Notes: generated by a model not told the origin, from the sequence alone. A DNA stretch of 9,295 nucleotides from JAEVZK01 sp038202925 (GCA_038202925.1 JBBREM010000107.1:1-9295); one strand, 5' to 3'. Counted from the stretch's first letter, positions 1-5,309 are shown. A program made the numbers and translations.

Positions 1-30
1 GGCTTGTGGATTTTGGCGTGGGGGTGGTGG

Positions 31-128
31 CTTGTGGCTTGTGGGTTGTGTCTTGTGGCTTGTGGCTTGTGGCTTGTGGCTTGTGGCTTGTGGCTTGTGG
101 CTTGTGGCTTGTGGCTTGTGGCTTGTGC
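31..128 (+). repeat. Heptamer tandem array (CTTGTGG)14
   Basis: Fourteen contiguous 7-bp units of CTTGTGG run without interruption. Twelve are perfect; the third reads GTTGTGT and the last CTTGTGC. One more isolated copy lies at 3-9. The array keeps two forward frames open, giving an artificial period-7 peptide rich in W, L, V, A, C and G, so open frames here are not evidence of a gene. It ends 69 nt before the start codon of the PEP-CTERM gene and may therefore lie in or near its promoter region. Slipped-strand changes in copy number are expected for an array this pure. Confidence 0.97.
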
Positions 129-197
129 TGATCACCGATTACTGTTCACCGTTCTCCTTTGGCATGATTCTTGGAGTGTTTCATTTCCGAGAAGCTG

Positions 198-446
198 ATG
201 AAACGGCCTGTAATCACCGCATTGATGGCTTTCGCGCTGGCGGTAGGCGCGGGCGCTCAGGCGTCCGGCTCTTATCATCGGGTTGGTGGCGGTCTCTCGC
301 GCGCCGCTCAGGCTCTCAGGTTGTCGCCCGCCGCCTACATGTCGCCCAACGTTGCCCCTGTACCGGAGCCGGCTTCGCTGATTGGGTTTGGGGCGTTGGC
401 GGTCGGATTCTTTGGCCAGCGGCGATCTAGCCGATCTCGAAATTAG
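198..446 (+). CDS. Very short PEP-CTERM sorting-domain protein
   Basis: An 82-residue exported protein. Residues 1-22 look like a signal peptide: KR, then a hydrophobic stretch (VITALMAFALAVGAGA), with likely cleavage after AQA. The C-terminus has the classic PEP-CTERM layout: PVPEPAS at 54-60 (PEP at 56-58), a hydrophobic helix at about 61-73, then a basic tail QRRSSRSR. In known systems this tripartite tail is recognised by an exosortase and the protein is processed for surface or extracellular-matrix delivery; no exosortase is in this window. Only about 33 residues lie between the signal peptide and the PEP motif, with no domain I recognise. ATG at 198 is preferred over an in-frame TTG at 171 because it places the signal peptide at the N-terminus and has GAGAAG three nt before it. 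Its 3' end overlaps the convergent rdgB by 20 bp. Confidence 0.85.
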   Translation: MKRPVITALMAFALAVGAGAQASGSYHRVGGGLSRAAQALRLSPAAYMSPNVAPVPEPASLIGFGALAVGFFGQRRSSRSRN

Positions 447-1056
447 CTTCGAGATACTCTGCCAATTGCCTCAATACCTTGCCGCGATGGCTGATCGCGT
501 GCTTTTCCTCGGCTGACATCTCTGCCATCGTGCAGCCTCGCTCTCCAAGATAGAAGATCGGATCGTAGCCGAATCCTCCTGCGCCGCTTGGGGCTTGGGC
601 GATTTGGCCTTCGCAGGTGGCCTCGAACATCCTGGTGTTGGGGTGTTGGGGTGTTGAGGTGTTGGGGCTAGTCAGCGCGATGCAGCATTTGAAGCGGGCT
701 GCGCGGTTGGAGCTGCCAATTAGTCGCTCTAAAATGCGTGCCATTTTTTCGGGAAAGGGGGTGTCTTCGCCTTCGAAGCGCTTGCTGTGGAGGCCGGGGA
801 TCCCTCCTAGTGCGTCGATCTCCAGGCCGGCGTCGTCGGCGAGGGACCACTCGCCGGTGGCTTTCGCTGCGCTTTCGGACTTGATGGTGGCGTTCTCTGC
901 GTAAGTGGTGCCGGTTTCTTCGGGCTCGGAGGCGTCGGGGTAGTCCGCAAGGGTTAGGAGATCGAGGTTGGGGAAGCGGGCGCTGAGTATCTGGATCATC
1001 TCGCCCGCCTTCTTGCGGTTGTGGGTGGCGATGACGAGGCGCTTCAGGGTCGGCAC
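427..1056 (-). CDS. rdgB: RdgB/HAM1-type non-canonical purine NTP pyrophosphatase
   Basis: Hydrolyses dITP, XTP and related deaminated purine nucleotides to the monophosphate plus pyrophosphate in the cytosol, keeping them out of DNA and RNA. The 209-residue product has the family motifs in order: nucleotide-binding THNRKK (11-16), YAENATIK (52-59), the acidic metal-binding LADDAGLEIDALGG (72-85), PGLHSKRF (87-94), the substrate-specificity segment GFGYDPIF (161-168) and the C-terminal AISHRGK (187-193). Length is near normal (E. coli RdgB is 197). The oddity is a low-complexity insert of S, P, N, T, Q and H at about 129-142, between two strands of the fold, encoded by an octamer repeat. The start is GTG at 1056; no in-frame start lies further upstream and no Shine-Dalgarno is visible. 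It is divergent from aroA and converges on the PEP-CTERM gene. Confidence 0.95.
   Translation of the reverse strand: MPTLKRLVIATHNRKKAGEMIQILSARFPNLDLLTLADYPDASEPEETGTTYAENATIKSESAAKATGEWSLADDAGLEIDALGGIPGLHSKRFEGEDTPFPEKMARILERLIGSSNRAARFKCCIALTSPNTSTPQHPNTRMFEATCEGQIAQAPSGAGGFGYDPIFYLGERGCTMAEMSAEEKHAISHRGKVLRQLAEYLEANFEIG
634..667 (+). repeat. Octamer repeat TGTTGGGG x4 inside rdgB
   Basis: Four tandem octamers occupy 636-667 (TGTTGGGG, TGTTGGGG, TGTTGAGG, TGTTGGGG), preceded by GG at 634-635. They encode, on the minus strand, residues 131-141 of RdgB. The unit is not a multiple of three, so gain or loss of one unit would shift the frame. On the plus strand the GG/GGGG runs at 634, 640, 648, 658 and 664 separated by 4-6 nt could form a G-quadruplex in the template strand of rdgB; that structure is inferred only. 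Confidence 0.93.
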
Positions 1057-1125
1057 GGGTTGATTATGATGGGCTGATGGCTGATGGGGTGATGGGGTGT
1101 GGGGTGATGGTTGATTTGGATTGGA
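1057..1125 (+). repeat. Degenerate G-rich 7/8-mer tract upstream of rdgB
   Basis: The tract starts directly before the rdgB start codon. It holds GGCTGAT twice (1072-1085), then GGGG-TGAT-GGGG-TGT-GGGG-TGAT-GG (1086-1110), and decays into TTGATTTGGATTGGATC. The heptamer differs from the GGCTTGT unit of the 31-128 array at two positions, and the octamer TGATGGGG differs by one base from the TGTTGGGG unit inside rdgB, so the three tracts look like members of one repeat style. Three GGGG runs make a plus-strand G-quadruplex possible. Confidence 0.75.
1063..1068 (-). promoter_or_regulatory. -10-like CATAAT six nt before the rdgB start
   Basis: On the minus strand CATAAT (5/6 to TATAAT) is followed by six bases (CAACCC) and then the GTG start. 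This is the geometry expected for a leaderless mRNA, where transcription begins at or next to the start codon. No Shine-Dalgarno sequence is present, and no TTGACA-like -35 is seen at the usual distance. It is a candidate only. Confidence 0.35.
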
Positions 1126-1126
1126 T

Positions 1127-1160
1127 CACAGAGGGCGCAGATGGACACCGAAGATGAAGA
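1127..1160 (+). repeat. Purine-rich repeat-like fragment in rdgB-aroA spacer
   Basis: The stretch starting CACAGAGGGCGCAGATGG and continuing GACACCGAAGATGAAGA resembles, loosely, the CAACGCAGAGGCGCGGAG arm of the palindrome at 2594-2674 and similar interspersed CACAGAG-type sequences of other bacteria. It is followed by a C-rich tract (about 1171-1193). No coding function is supported. The resemblance is by eye and weak. The rest of the 1057-1304 spacer holds the G-rich tract before it and the 34-bp duplication after it. Confidence 0.25.
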
Positions 1161-1231
1161 CCTCGAGGACCTCCACCCCCCGACCCCCACCTCCAATTGC
1201 CGGGTGGACGCGATTCCCTGCAGTTGAGACG

Positions 1232-1297
1232 CCGAGCAAATGGAAGAGGGGGAGCGTGTGGACCTCCGAGCAAATGGAAGAAGGGGAGCGCGTAAAC
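1232..1297 (+). repeat. 34-bp-period tandem duplication before aroA
   Basis: Two adjacent copies, 1232-1263 and 1266-1297, begin CCGAGCAAATGGAAGA and match at 28 of 32 positions, with a period of 34 bp. The downstream copy ends eight bases before the aroA ATG and supplies the candidate TAAACT -10 element; the upstream copy has GTGGAC in the corresponding place. Each copy carries a purine-rich GGAAGAnGGGGAG block, but in the downstream copy this is about 16 nt from the ATG, too far for a normal ribosome-binding site. Confidence 0.9.
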
Positions 1298-1298
1298 T
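1293..1298 (+). promoter_or_regulatory. -10-like TAAACT six nt before the aroA start
   Basis: TAAACT fits TANNNT and is followed by exactly six bases (CCCCCT) and the ATG at 1305. No Shine-Dalgarno lies in the normal window. The nine bases GTAAACTCC here recur upstream of tyrS on the minus strand, at 10 nt from its ATG. No clear -35 element is seen. Confidence 0.4.
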
Positions 1299-1304
1299 CC
1301 CCCT

Positions 1305-2588
1305 ATGCAGCTTCGCATCCAGCCGGTCCAATCGATCCAGGGCGAGATGCGGCCTCCTTCGGACAAGAGCCTGACTCACCGGGCTTACATGTTGGGGGCG
1401 CTTGGGCGGGGGGAGTCGGTGGTGCGCATGCCGCTGACCGGCGAAGATTGCGAGGCGACGCTGCGCTGCTTGCAGCAGATGGGGCTGCGGGCGGCTCGAA
1501 CGGGGACGGAGGTTCGGCTGACCCCGGCAGCGGAATGGAATTCTCCTGTCGGTGAGCTGGATTGCGGGAACAGCGGGACGACGATGCGGCTTCTTGCGGG
1601 GCTGGTGGCGAGCCGGCCGATCGGGGCGGTGATGACCGGGGATGAGTCCCTGGGCCAGCGTCCGATGCGGCGGATTGCTGAGCCTTTACGGCTGATGGGG
1701 GCTCAGTTGGAAGGGGACACGCCGCCTCTGCGTATCCACGGTCGGTCCTTGACCGGGATCACCTACGACAGTCCAGTCGCGAGCGCCCAGATTAAGAGCT
1801 GCACGCTGTTTGCGGGCCTGCGGGCTGAAGGCCGGACAATGGTGACGGAGCCTGCGCTGAGCCGGGACCATACCGAGAGGATGCTGAGCTCGATCGGCGT
1901 GCCGATCGAGCAGGGCGAGACGAGCGACGGTCGGCCCTTTTCCGCTTTGGTTGGGCCGTGCGAGGTTGCGCCGCTCGAGATGACGGTGCCAGGAGATATT
2001 TCGAGCGCGGCGTTCTTTATGGTGGCGGCGGCGATTCTGCCCGGCTCGCGGCTGATGCTGCGGGAACTTGGAGTGAATCCAACGCGAACCGGAGTTTTGG
2101 ACGTGCTGACCTATGCAGGAGCGGCTCCTCGGATGCTGCGCGAGTGGAGCGAGCTTGGCGAGCCGACGGCGAATGTGGAGATCGAGGCGCCGGCCGGGCT
2201 GAAGGCATTTCAGATCGAAGGTGCCCTGGTGCCGCGGCTGATCGACGAGATCCCGGTGCTGGCGGTGCTGGCAACGCAGTGCGAGGGGACGACGGTAATC
2301 CGCGATGCCGGCGAGATGCGGGTGAAGGAGAGCGACCGGATCGAGCTGGTGGCCGCGGGGCTGCGGGCGATGGGCGCTCCGGTGGAGACCTTTGCCGATG
2401 GGATGGCGATTACTGGGCCTTGCCGGTTGCGCGGGGCTCACATTGATTCGCAGCTCGATCATCGCATCGCGATGGCATTTGCCGTCGCGGGGCTGGTGGC
2501 GGAGGGGGAGACGGTCATCGAGGGCGCGGAGTCGATCGCGACGAGCTTCCCGGGGTTTGAGGCTGAGCTGCGTCGGCTGTGCTCCTAG
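1305..2588 (+). CDS. aroA: 3-phosphoshikimate 1-carboxyvinyltransferase (EPSP synthase)
   Basis: Sixth step of the shikimate pathway: transfers the enolpyruvyl group of PEP to shikimate-3-phosphate, releasing phosphate, in the cytosol. The 427-residue length is normal. Motifs in order: PPSDKSLTHR (17-26, Lys21 and Arg26 in the phosphate/PEP pocket), LDCGNSGTTMRLLAG (85-99), ASAQIKS (159-165), SRDHTERM (186-193), PGDISSAAF (229-237), NPTRTG (258-263), LIDEIP (312-317, catalytic Asp), RVKESDR (339-345) and LDHRIAM (384-390). SAQxK, RDHTE and NPTR match the motifs usually used to define class II enzymes; the fourth, GDKS, reads SDKS here. The G of GNSGTT is kept, unlike the Ala of the glyphosate-insensitive CP4 enzyme. 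It is followed by cmk on the same strand, a pairing also seen in proteobacteria, though 100 bp separate them here. Confidence 0.98.
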   Translation: MQLRIQPVQSIQGEMRPPSDKSLTHRAYMLGALGRGESVVRMPLTGEDCEATLRCLQQMGLRAARTGTEVRLTPAAEWNSPVGELDCGNSGTTMRLLAGLVASRPIGAVMTGDESLGQRPMRRIAEPLRLMGAQLEGDTPPLRIHGRSLTGITYDSPVASAQIKSCTLFAGLRAEGRTMVTEPALSRDHTERMLSSIGVPIEQGETSDGRPFSALVGPCEVAPLEMTVPGDISSAAFFMVAAAILPGSRLMLRELGVNPTRTGVLDVLTYAGAAPRMLREWSELGEPTANVEIEAPAGLKAFQIEGALVPRLIDEIPVLAVLATQCEGTTVIRDAGEMRVKESDRIELVAAGLRAMGAPVETFADGMAITGPCRLRGAHIDSQLDHRIAMAFAVAGLVAEGETVIEGAESIATSFPGFEAELRRLCS

Positions 2589-2593
2589 GTTTT

Positions 2594-2674
2594 CAACGCA
2601 GAGGCGCGGAGCCGCAGAGATTTTTGTGAGGTCGCGTCTTGTTGTTAAATCTGCGTCTCTGCGTCTCCGCGTTG
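2594..2674. repeat. Long imperfect palindrome between aroA and cmk
   Basis: The left arm (2594-2623, beginning CAACGCAGAGGCGCGGAG) and the right arm (2647-2674, ending GTCTCCGCGTTG) are inverted copies with a few mismatches, separated by a loop of about 23 nt. It fills most of the 100-bp spacer. Similar CGCAGAG/CTCTGCG palindromes are dispersed in many environmental bacteria, so this is probably a multicopy element. It could fold as a long stem in an aroA-cmk transcript; no T-run follows the right arm, so it is not a typical intrinsic terminator. Confidence 0.9.
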
Positions 2675-2676
2675 AC

Positions 2677-2682
2677 TAGACT
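2677..2682 (+). promoter_or_regulatory. -10-like TAGACT six nt before the cmk start
   Basis: TAGACT fits TANNNT and lies six bases (TAGCTA) before the ATG at 2689, directly after the palindrome. There is no Shine-Dalgarno sequence between the palindrome and the ATG. Its layout matches the element before aroA (TAAACT-N6-ATG). If it works, cmk has its own leaderless promoter in addition to any read-through from aroA. Confidence 0.4.
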
Positions 2683-2688
2683 TAGCTA

Positions 2689-3339
2689 ATGCGTAGGCTT
2701 GTGATCGCCATAGACGGCCCGGCTGGGGCGGGGAAGAGTACGGTGGCCAAGGCTCTGGCGCTCGATCTAGGCTTGAACTACCTCGACACGGGGGCTATGT
2801 ATCGGTGCGTGGCGCTGAAATCGCAGCGGGCGGGTCTCGGTCCGGATGATGGGGAGCGGGCGGCTTCGCTTTGCGCGGGGATCGACATCCACTTTGGCTC
2901 CGGCCAACCTCAGCAGGTGCTGATGGACGGCGAGGACGTCACGGCGGCGATCCGCACGCTCGAGATCGGCGAACTGGCGAGCGCGCTCTCCGCGCATCCT
3001 TCTGTTCGGCGGCTTTTGGTCACGCGGCAGCAGGCACTGGTGCGCGAAGGCGGGTACACGCTAGAGGGACGGGACGTGACGACGGTGGTGGCTCCGGAGG
3101 CGGATGTAAAGGTTTATCTGACGGCTTCGCTCGAGGAGCGAGCGAAGCGGCGGTCGGTGGAGATGGGAGTCGAGGATTACGGGCGGGTGCGCAAGGAGAT
3201 GCAAGTGCGCGACAACCGGGACATCACGCGGGACGACAGTCCGCTGTCGGTGGCTGAGGGGGCGACGGTCATCGAAAGCGGGGGGTTGACCATCGCGCAA
3301 GTGATCGAACGGGTTAAGGCGTTGATCCCGGGACTCTAG
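2689..3339 (+). CDS. cmk: (d)CMP kinase
   Basis: Phosphorylates CMP and dCMP with ATP to the diphosphates, recycling cytidine nucleotides in the cytosol. The 216-residue protein covers the whole family (about 220-230 residues). It opens with the P-loop IDGPAGAGKSTVAK (8-21), followed by YLDTGAMYR (31-39), which belongs to the CMP site. The central region ends with LEGRDVTTVVAPEADVK (125-141; the usual form is GRDIGTVV, so a Thr replaces Gly here). The lid and phosphate contacts are RDNRDITRDDSPL (174-186). The start at 2689 gives MRRLVIAIDG, the expected distance to the P-loop. It follows aroA on the same strand and converges on tyrS across a hairpin-rich spacer. Confidence 0.97.
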   Translation: MRRLVIAIDGPAGAGKSTVAKALALDLGLNYLDTGAMYRCVALKSQRAGLGPDDGERAASLCAGIDIHFGSGQPQQVLMDGEDVTAAIRTLEIGELASALSAHPSVRRLLVTRQQALVREGGYTLEGRDVTTVVAPEADVKVYLTASLEERAKRRSVEMGVEDYGRVRKEMQVRDNRDITRDDSPLSVAEGATVIESGGLTIAQVIERVKALIPGL

Positions 3340-3349
3340 GATGTGTGCG

Positions 3350-3440
3350 TGGCGGGGACATTCCAGTCCCCGACTGGTCCGCAGGTCCAGCTCTGACAGG
3401 CTCGGGCTTCGCCCGAGCGGGGACAGGAATGTCCCCGCCA
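3350..3440. repeat. Nested REP/BIME-like inverted repeat between cmk and tyrS
   Basis: Two 23-bp arms, 3350-3372 and 3418-3440, are inverted copies matching at 22 of 23 positions. Each arm is itself a hairpin (CGGGGAC and GTCCCCG around six bases). Between them lies a perfect 8-bp stem, GCTCGGGC-TTC-GCCCGAGC (3400-3418), plus a weaker CTGG/CCAG pair near 3374-3390. The element fills the convergent spacer and could act as a two-way transcription terminator, although no T-run follows either arm. No RAYT transposase is in the window. Confidence 0.9.
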
Positions 3441-3484
3441 TGGCCCTCCCCCGTAAAGAGCGGATGAATCCGCGCACTCCAAAA

Positions 3485-4675
3485 TCAGATCAACTTCCGA
3501 AACTGGTGCTTCCCGACCTTCAGAACCTTGCCTCGGGCGGCTTCGGTGGGCACGCGCAGAGTGGTTACCTTTTCGCCGTCGAGTGCCACTGCGCCGGCGC
3601 TGATTAGGTCTTTGGCGGTTCCGTTGCTCTTAGCTAGGCCGAGGGTGGCGATGAGGAGGGGGAGGTTTAGCTCGGTGCCTTCGATGGCTTCAGGCGGTAT
3701 CAAGGCTTGCTCGGCTTCGACCGGCTGCTGGCGTTTGGAGAACGTCTCGACAAAGTAGCGCTCGGCTTCGTCGGCTGCCTCGGGGGAGTGGTACAGGGCG
3801 ACAATCTCCTTGGCGAGACGGACCTTGGCGTCGCGAGGGTTCCTGCCGTGATCGAGGAGGTCTTCGTATTCGGCCTTGGGCACGTCGGTGCAGAGATCGA
3901 ACCAGTTGAGGATGAGGTCGTCGGGGATCGACATGGTTTTGCCGAACATGTCGTTGGGCGGGTCGACGATTGAGACGTAGTTGTTGAGCGACTGGCTCAT
4001 CTTCTCGGTGCCGTCAGTGCCGACTAGCAGAGGCGAGAGGACTACGACTTGCGGCTCTTGGCCACTGGCGGATTGGAGCTGGCGGCCCATGAGGTTGTTG
4101 AACTTCTGGTCATTGCCACCGAGCTCGACGTCGGCTTCGAGGGCGACCGAGTCGGTGCCTTGGAGGAGCGGGTACATCAGCTCGTGCATGGCGATAGGCT
4201 GGTGGGCTTCCCATCGCTTGGTGAAGTCGTCGCGCTCCATGATGCGGGCGACAGTGGTTTTGGCGCATATGCGGAGCACGTCGGCAAAGTTCATTTTGCC
4301 GAGCCACTCGCTGTTGAGGCGGACCTCGGTCTTGTCCATGTCGAGGATCTTGCCGAACTGCTTGGAGACGCCTTCGACGTTAAGGGCGACCTCCTCGGGG
4401 GTGAGCTGCTTGCGGGTTTTGCTCTTCCCGCTCGGGTCGCCGATCATGGAGGTGAAGTCGCCGACGACGAGGACGGCTTGGTGGCCGAGGTTCTGGAAGT
4501 CGCGCAGCTTGCGCAGAACGACCGCCCAACCGAGAGTGACGTCGCGGGCGGTGGGGTCGACGCCGAGCTTGATTCTGAGCTTCTTGCCGGATTCGAGCTT
4601 CTTGCGCAGGTCGTCTTCGGAGATGATCTCGGTGGTGCCGCGGCGCAGGATGCTGAGCTGTTCGTCGACGGTCAT
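3485..4675 (-). CDS. tyrS: Tyrosyl-tRNA synthetase, TyrZ-like, with atypical HIGH and KMSKS
   Basis: Charges tRNA-Tyr with tyrosine in the cytosol. The 396-residue layout is that of the TyrZ-like bacterial subgroup: a class I Rossmann domain with GVDPTARD (38-45) and VVGDFTSMIGDPSGKSKTR (70-88); the tyrosine pocket Y168, Q172, D175 and LGGNDQKFN (185-193); a KMSKS-type loop; and a C-terminal S4 RNA-binding domain (about 336-396, LGLAKSNGTAKDLISAGAVALDGEKV). Two signatures differ from the usual forms: HLGH reads TLGW (47-50), losing both histidines, and KMSKS reads KMSQS (225-229), losing the second lysine. The rest of the enzyme looks intact. No Shine-Dalgarno is visible, and the DUF4287 gene stops 17 nt upstream on the same strand, so cotranscription is likely. 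Confidence 0.95.
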   Translation of the reverse strand: MTVDEQLSILRRGTTEIISEDDLRKKLESGKKLRIKLGVDPTARDVTLGWAVVLRKLRDFQNLGHQAVLVVGDFTSMIGDPSGKSKTRKQLTPEEVALNVEGVSKQFGKILDMDKTEVRLNSEWLGKMNFADVLRICAKTTVARIMERDDFTKRWEAHQPIAMHELMYPLLQGTDSVALEADVELGGNDQKFNNLMGRQLQSASGQEPQVVVLSPLLVGTDGTEKMSQSLNNYVSIVDPPNDMFGKTMSIPDDLILNWFDLCTDVPKAEYEDLLDHGRNPRDAKVRLAKEIVALYHSPEAADEAERYFVETFSKRQQPVEAEQALIPPEAIEGTELNLPLLIATLGLAKSNGTAKDLISAGAVALDGEKVTTLRVPTEAARGKVLKVGKHQFRKLI

Positions 4676-4692
4676 GGGCTGGTGGAGTTTAC

Positions 4693-5232
4693 TTAGGCTT
4701 CTTCGTAAGCGTGCCAGACCCAGCTCACGAGATCGGCGTCCACCTCGTCGACTGAGTTGACCTTGACCCGGTGGGAGAGCATCGCGTTGAAGCTGCCGCT
4801 GGCTTCGAGCCTGCCGTGAGGGTCGACTCCTTTGAGATTGATCCCGACGTCGAGGCGGGTGGCGGTGGGTTGGAGGATGGCGAACTGCTTCTTGCGGCGG
4901 GCGCTGACGTATCCCTTTTTCGGGGCGAGATCGACGTCGGGGCCGAAGTCCTTAATGCGGGCGAGGAGGGTGTCGAAGATCGGCCTAACCTTCTCCTTCT
5001 TGGCGAACATCGCCTCGATGGGATCGCCTTCATCTTGCTCGGGCTTGGACCGGAGGGCGATCTGGTTTGCGAAGCCGTGGGTTAGGCCGTGCTTCTCTTT
5101 CAGAAACTTGACGATATCGGTGTGCTTCGTCAGGCCCTCTTTGGCGATGATCTGCTTCCACTCGTCGAGCGACTTGCCGGTCTTGTCCGGCAGGGAGTCG
5201 ATCATCTTGGCGAGGCTTTCCTCGGGGCGCAT
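4693..5232 (-). CDS. DUF4287/DUF5655 domain protein, function unknown
   Basis: A small soluble protein of 179 residues with no signal peptide or membrane segment. The N-terminal part (about 8-61; MIDSLPDKTGKSLDEWKQII, then KHTDIVKFLKEKHGL and HGFANQIAL) matches the DUF4287 pattern, and the C-terminal part (about 75-179; KVRPIFDTLLARIKDFGPDV, KKGYVSARRKKQFAIL, then TRLDVGINLKG) matches DUF5655. The biochemical role is not established. The ATG at 5232 is chosen over an in-frame ATG at 5292 because the extra 20 residues are translated from a C/G-rich repeat and resemble no domain, while the DUF4287 motif begins soon after 5232. It sits 17 nt before tyrS and is divergent from the metallophosphoesterase. 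Confidence 0.85.
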   Translation of the reverse strand: MRPEESLAKMIDSLPDKTGKSLDEWKQIIAKEGLTKHTDIVKFLKEKHGLTHGFANQIALRSKPEQDEGDPIEAMFAKKEKVRPIFDTLLARIKDFGPDVDLAPKKGYVSARRKKQFAILQPTATRLDVGINLKGVDPHGRLEASGSFNAMLSHRVKVNSVDEVDADLVSWVWHAYEEA

Positions 5233-5243
5233 GTTGTGCAGTA

Positions 5244-5309
5244 TGCCCGGAACCCCCATCCCCAACCCCTTCCCCCTACCGGGCACAAACATCCCGCAAG
5301 GGGAAGGGG
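5244..5309. repeat. C/G-rich inverted-repeat element in divergent spacer
   Basis: CCCCTTCCCC (5266-5275) and GGGGAAGGGG (5300-5309) form a perfect 10-bp inverted repeat around a 24-nt loop; a second pair, TGCCCGG (5244-5250) and CCGGGCA (5279-5285), could pair instead, so two mutually exclusive folds exist. ATTTTT follows the right arm at 5310-5315, giving the look of a rho-independent terminator on the plus strand, but no plus-strand gene lies just upstream. A dispersed multicopy element is the likelier explanation. Confidence 0.8.

Noticed and set aside
160..177. Possible sigma-54 promoter (TGGCATG-N4-TTGG) before the PEP-CTERM gene
   Set aside because: The required GC of the -12 element reads GG, and no enhancer-binding protein or sites are evident nearby.
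4..430. Open frames across the heptamer array encoding W/L/V/A/C/G repeat peptides
   Set aside because: The open frames follow from the absence of stop codons in the repeat unit; no start signal, domain or sensible continuation supports a gene.
1169..1193. Minus-strand G-quadruplex in the C-rich tract upstream of rdgB
   Set aside because: Only two long G-runs are present with short GG flanks; too weak to list as a feature.
1121..1555. Forward frame through the rdgB-aroA spacer and into aroA
   Set aside because: It runs over repeats and then over the authentic aroA frame; no recognisable domain.
3981..4760. Long plus-strand open frames opposite tyrS
   Set aside because: Shadows of a well-conserved enzyme in G+C-rich DNA; composition rich in S, R and L with no domain.
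5230..5292. Upstream ATG at 5292 extending the DUF4287 protein by 20 residues
   Set aside because: The extension is encoded by the C/G-rich repeat element and gives a G/P-rich peptide unlike the family.
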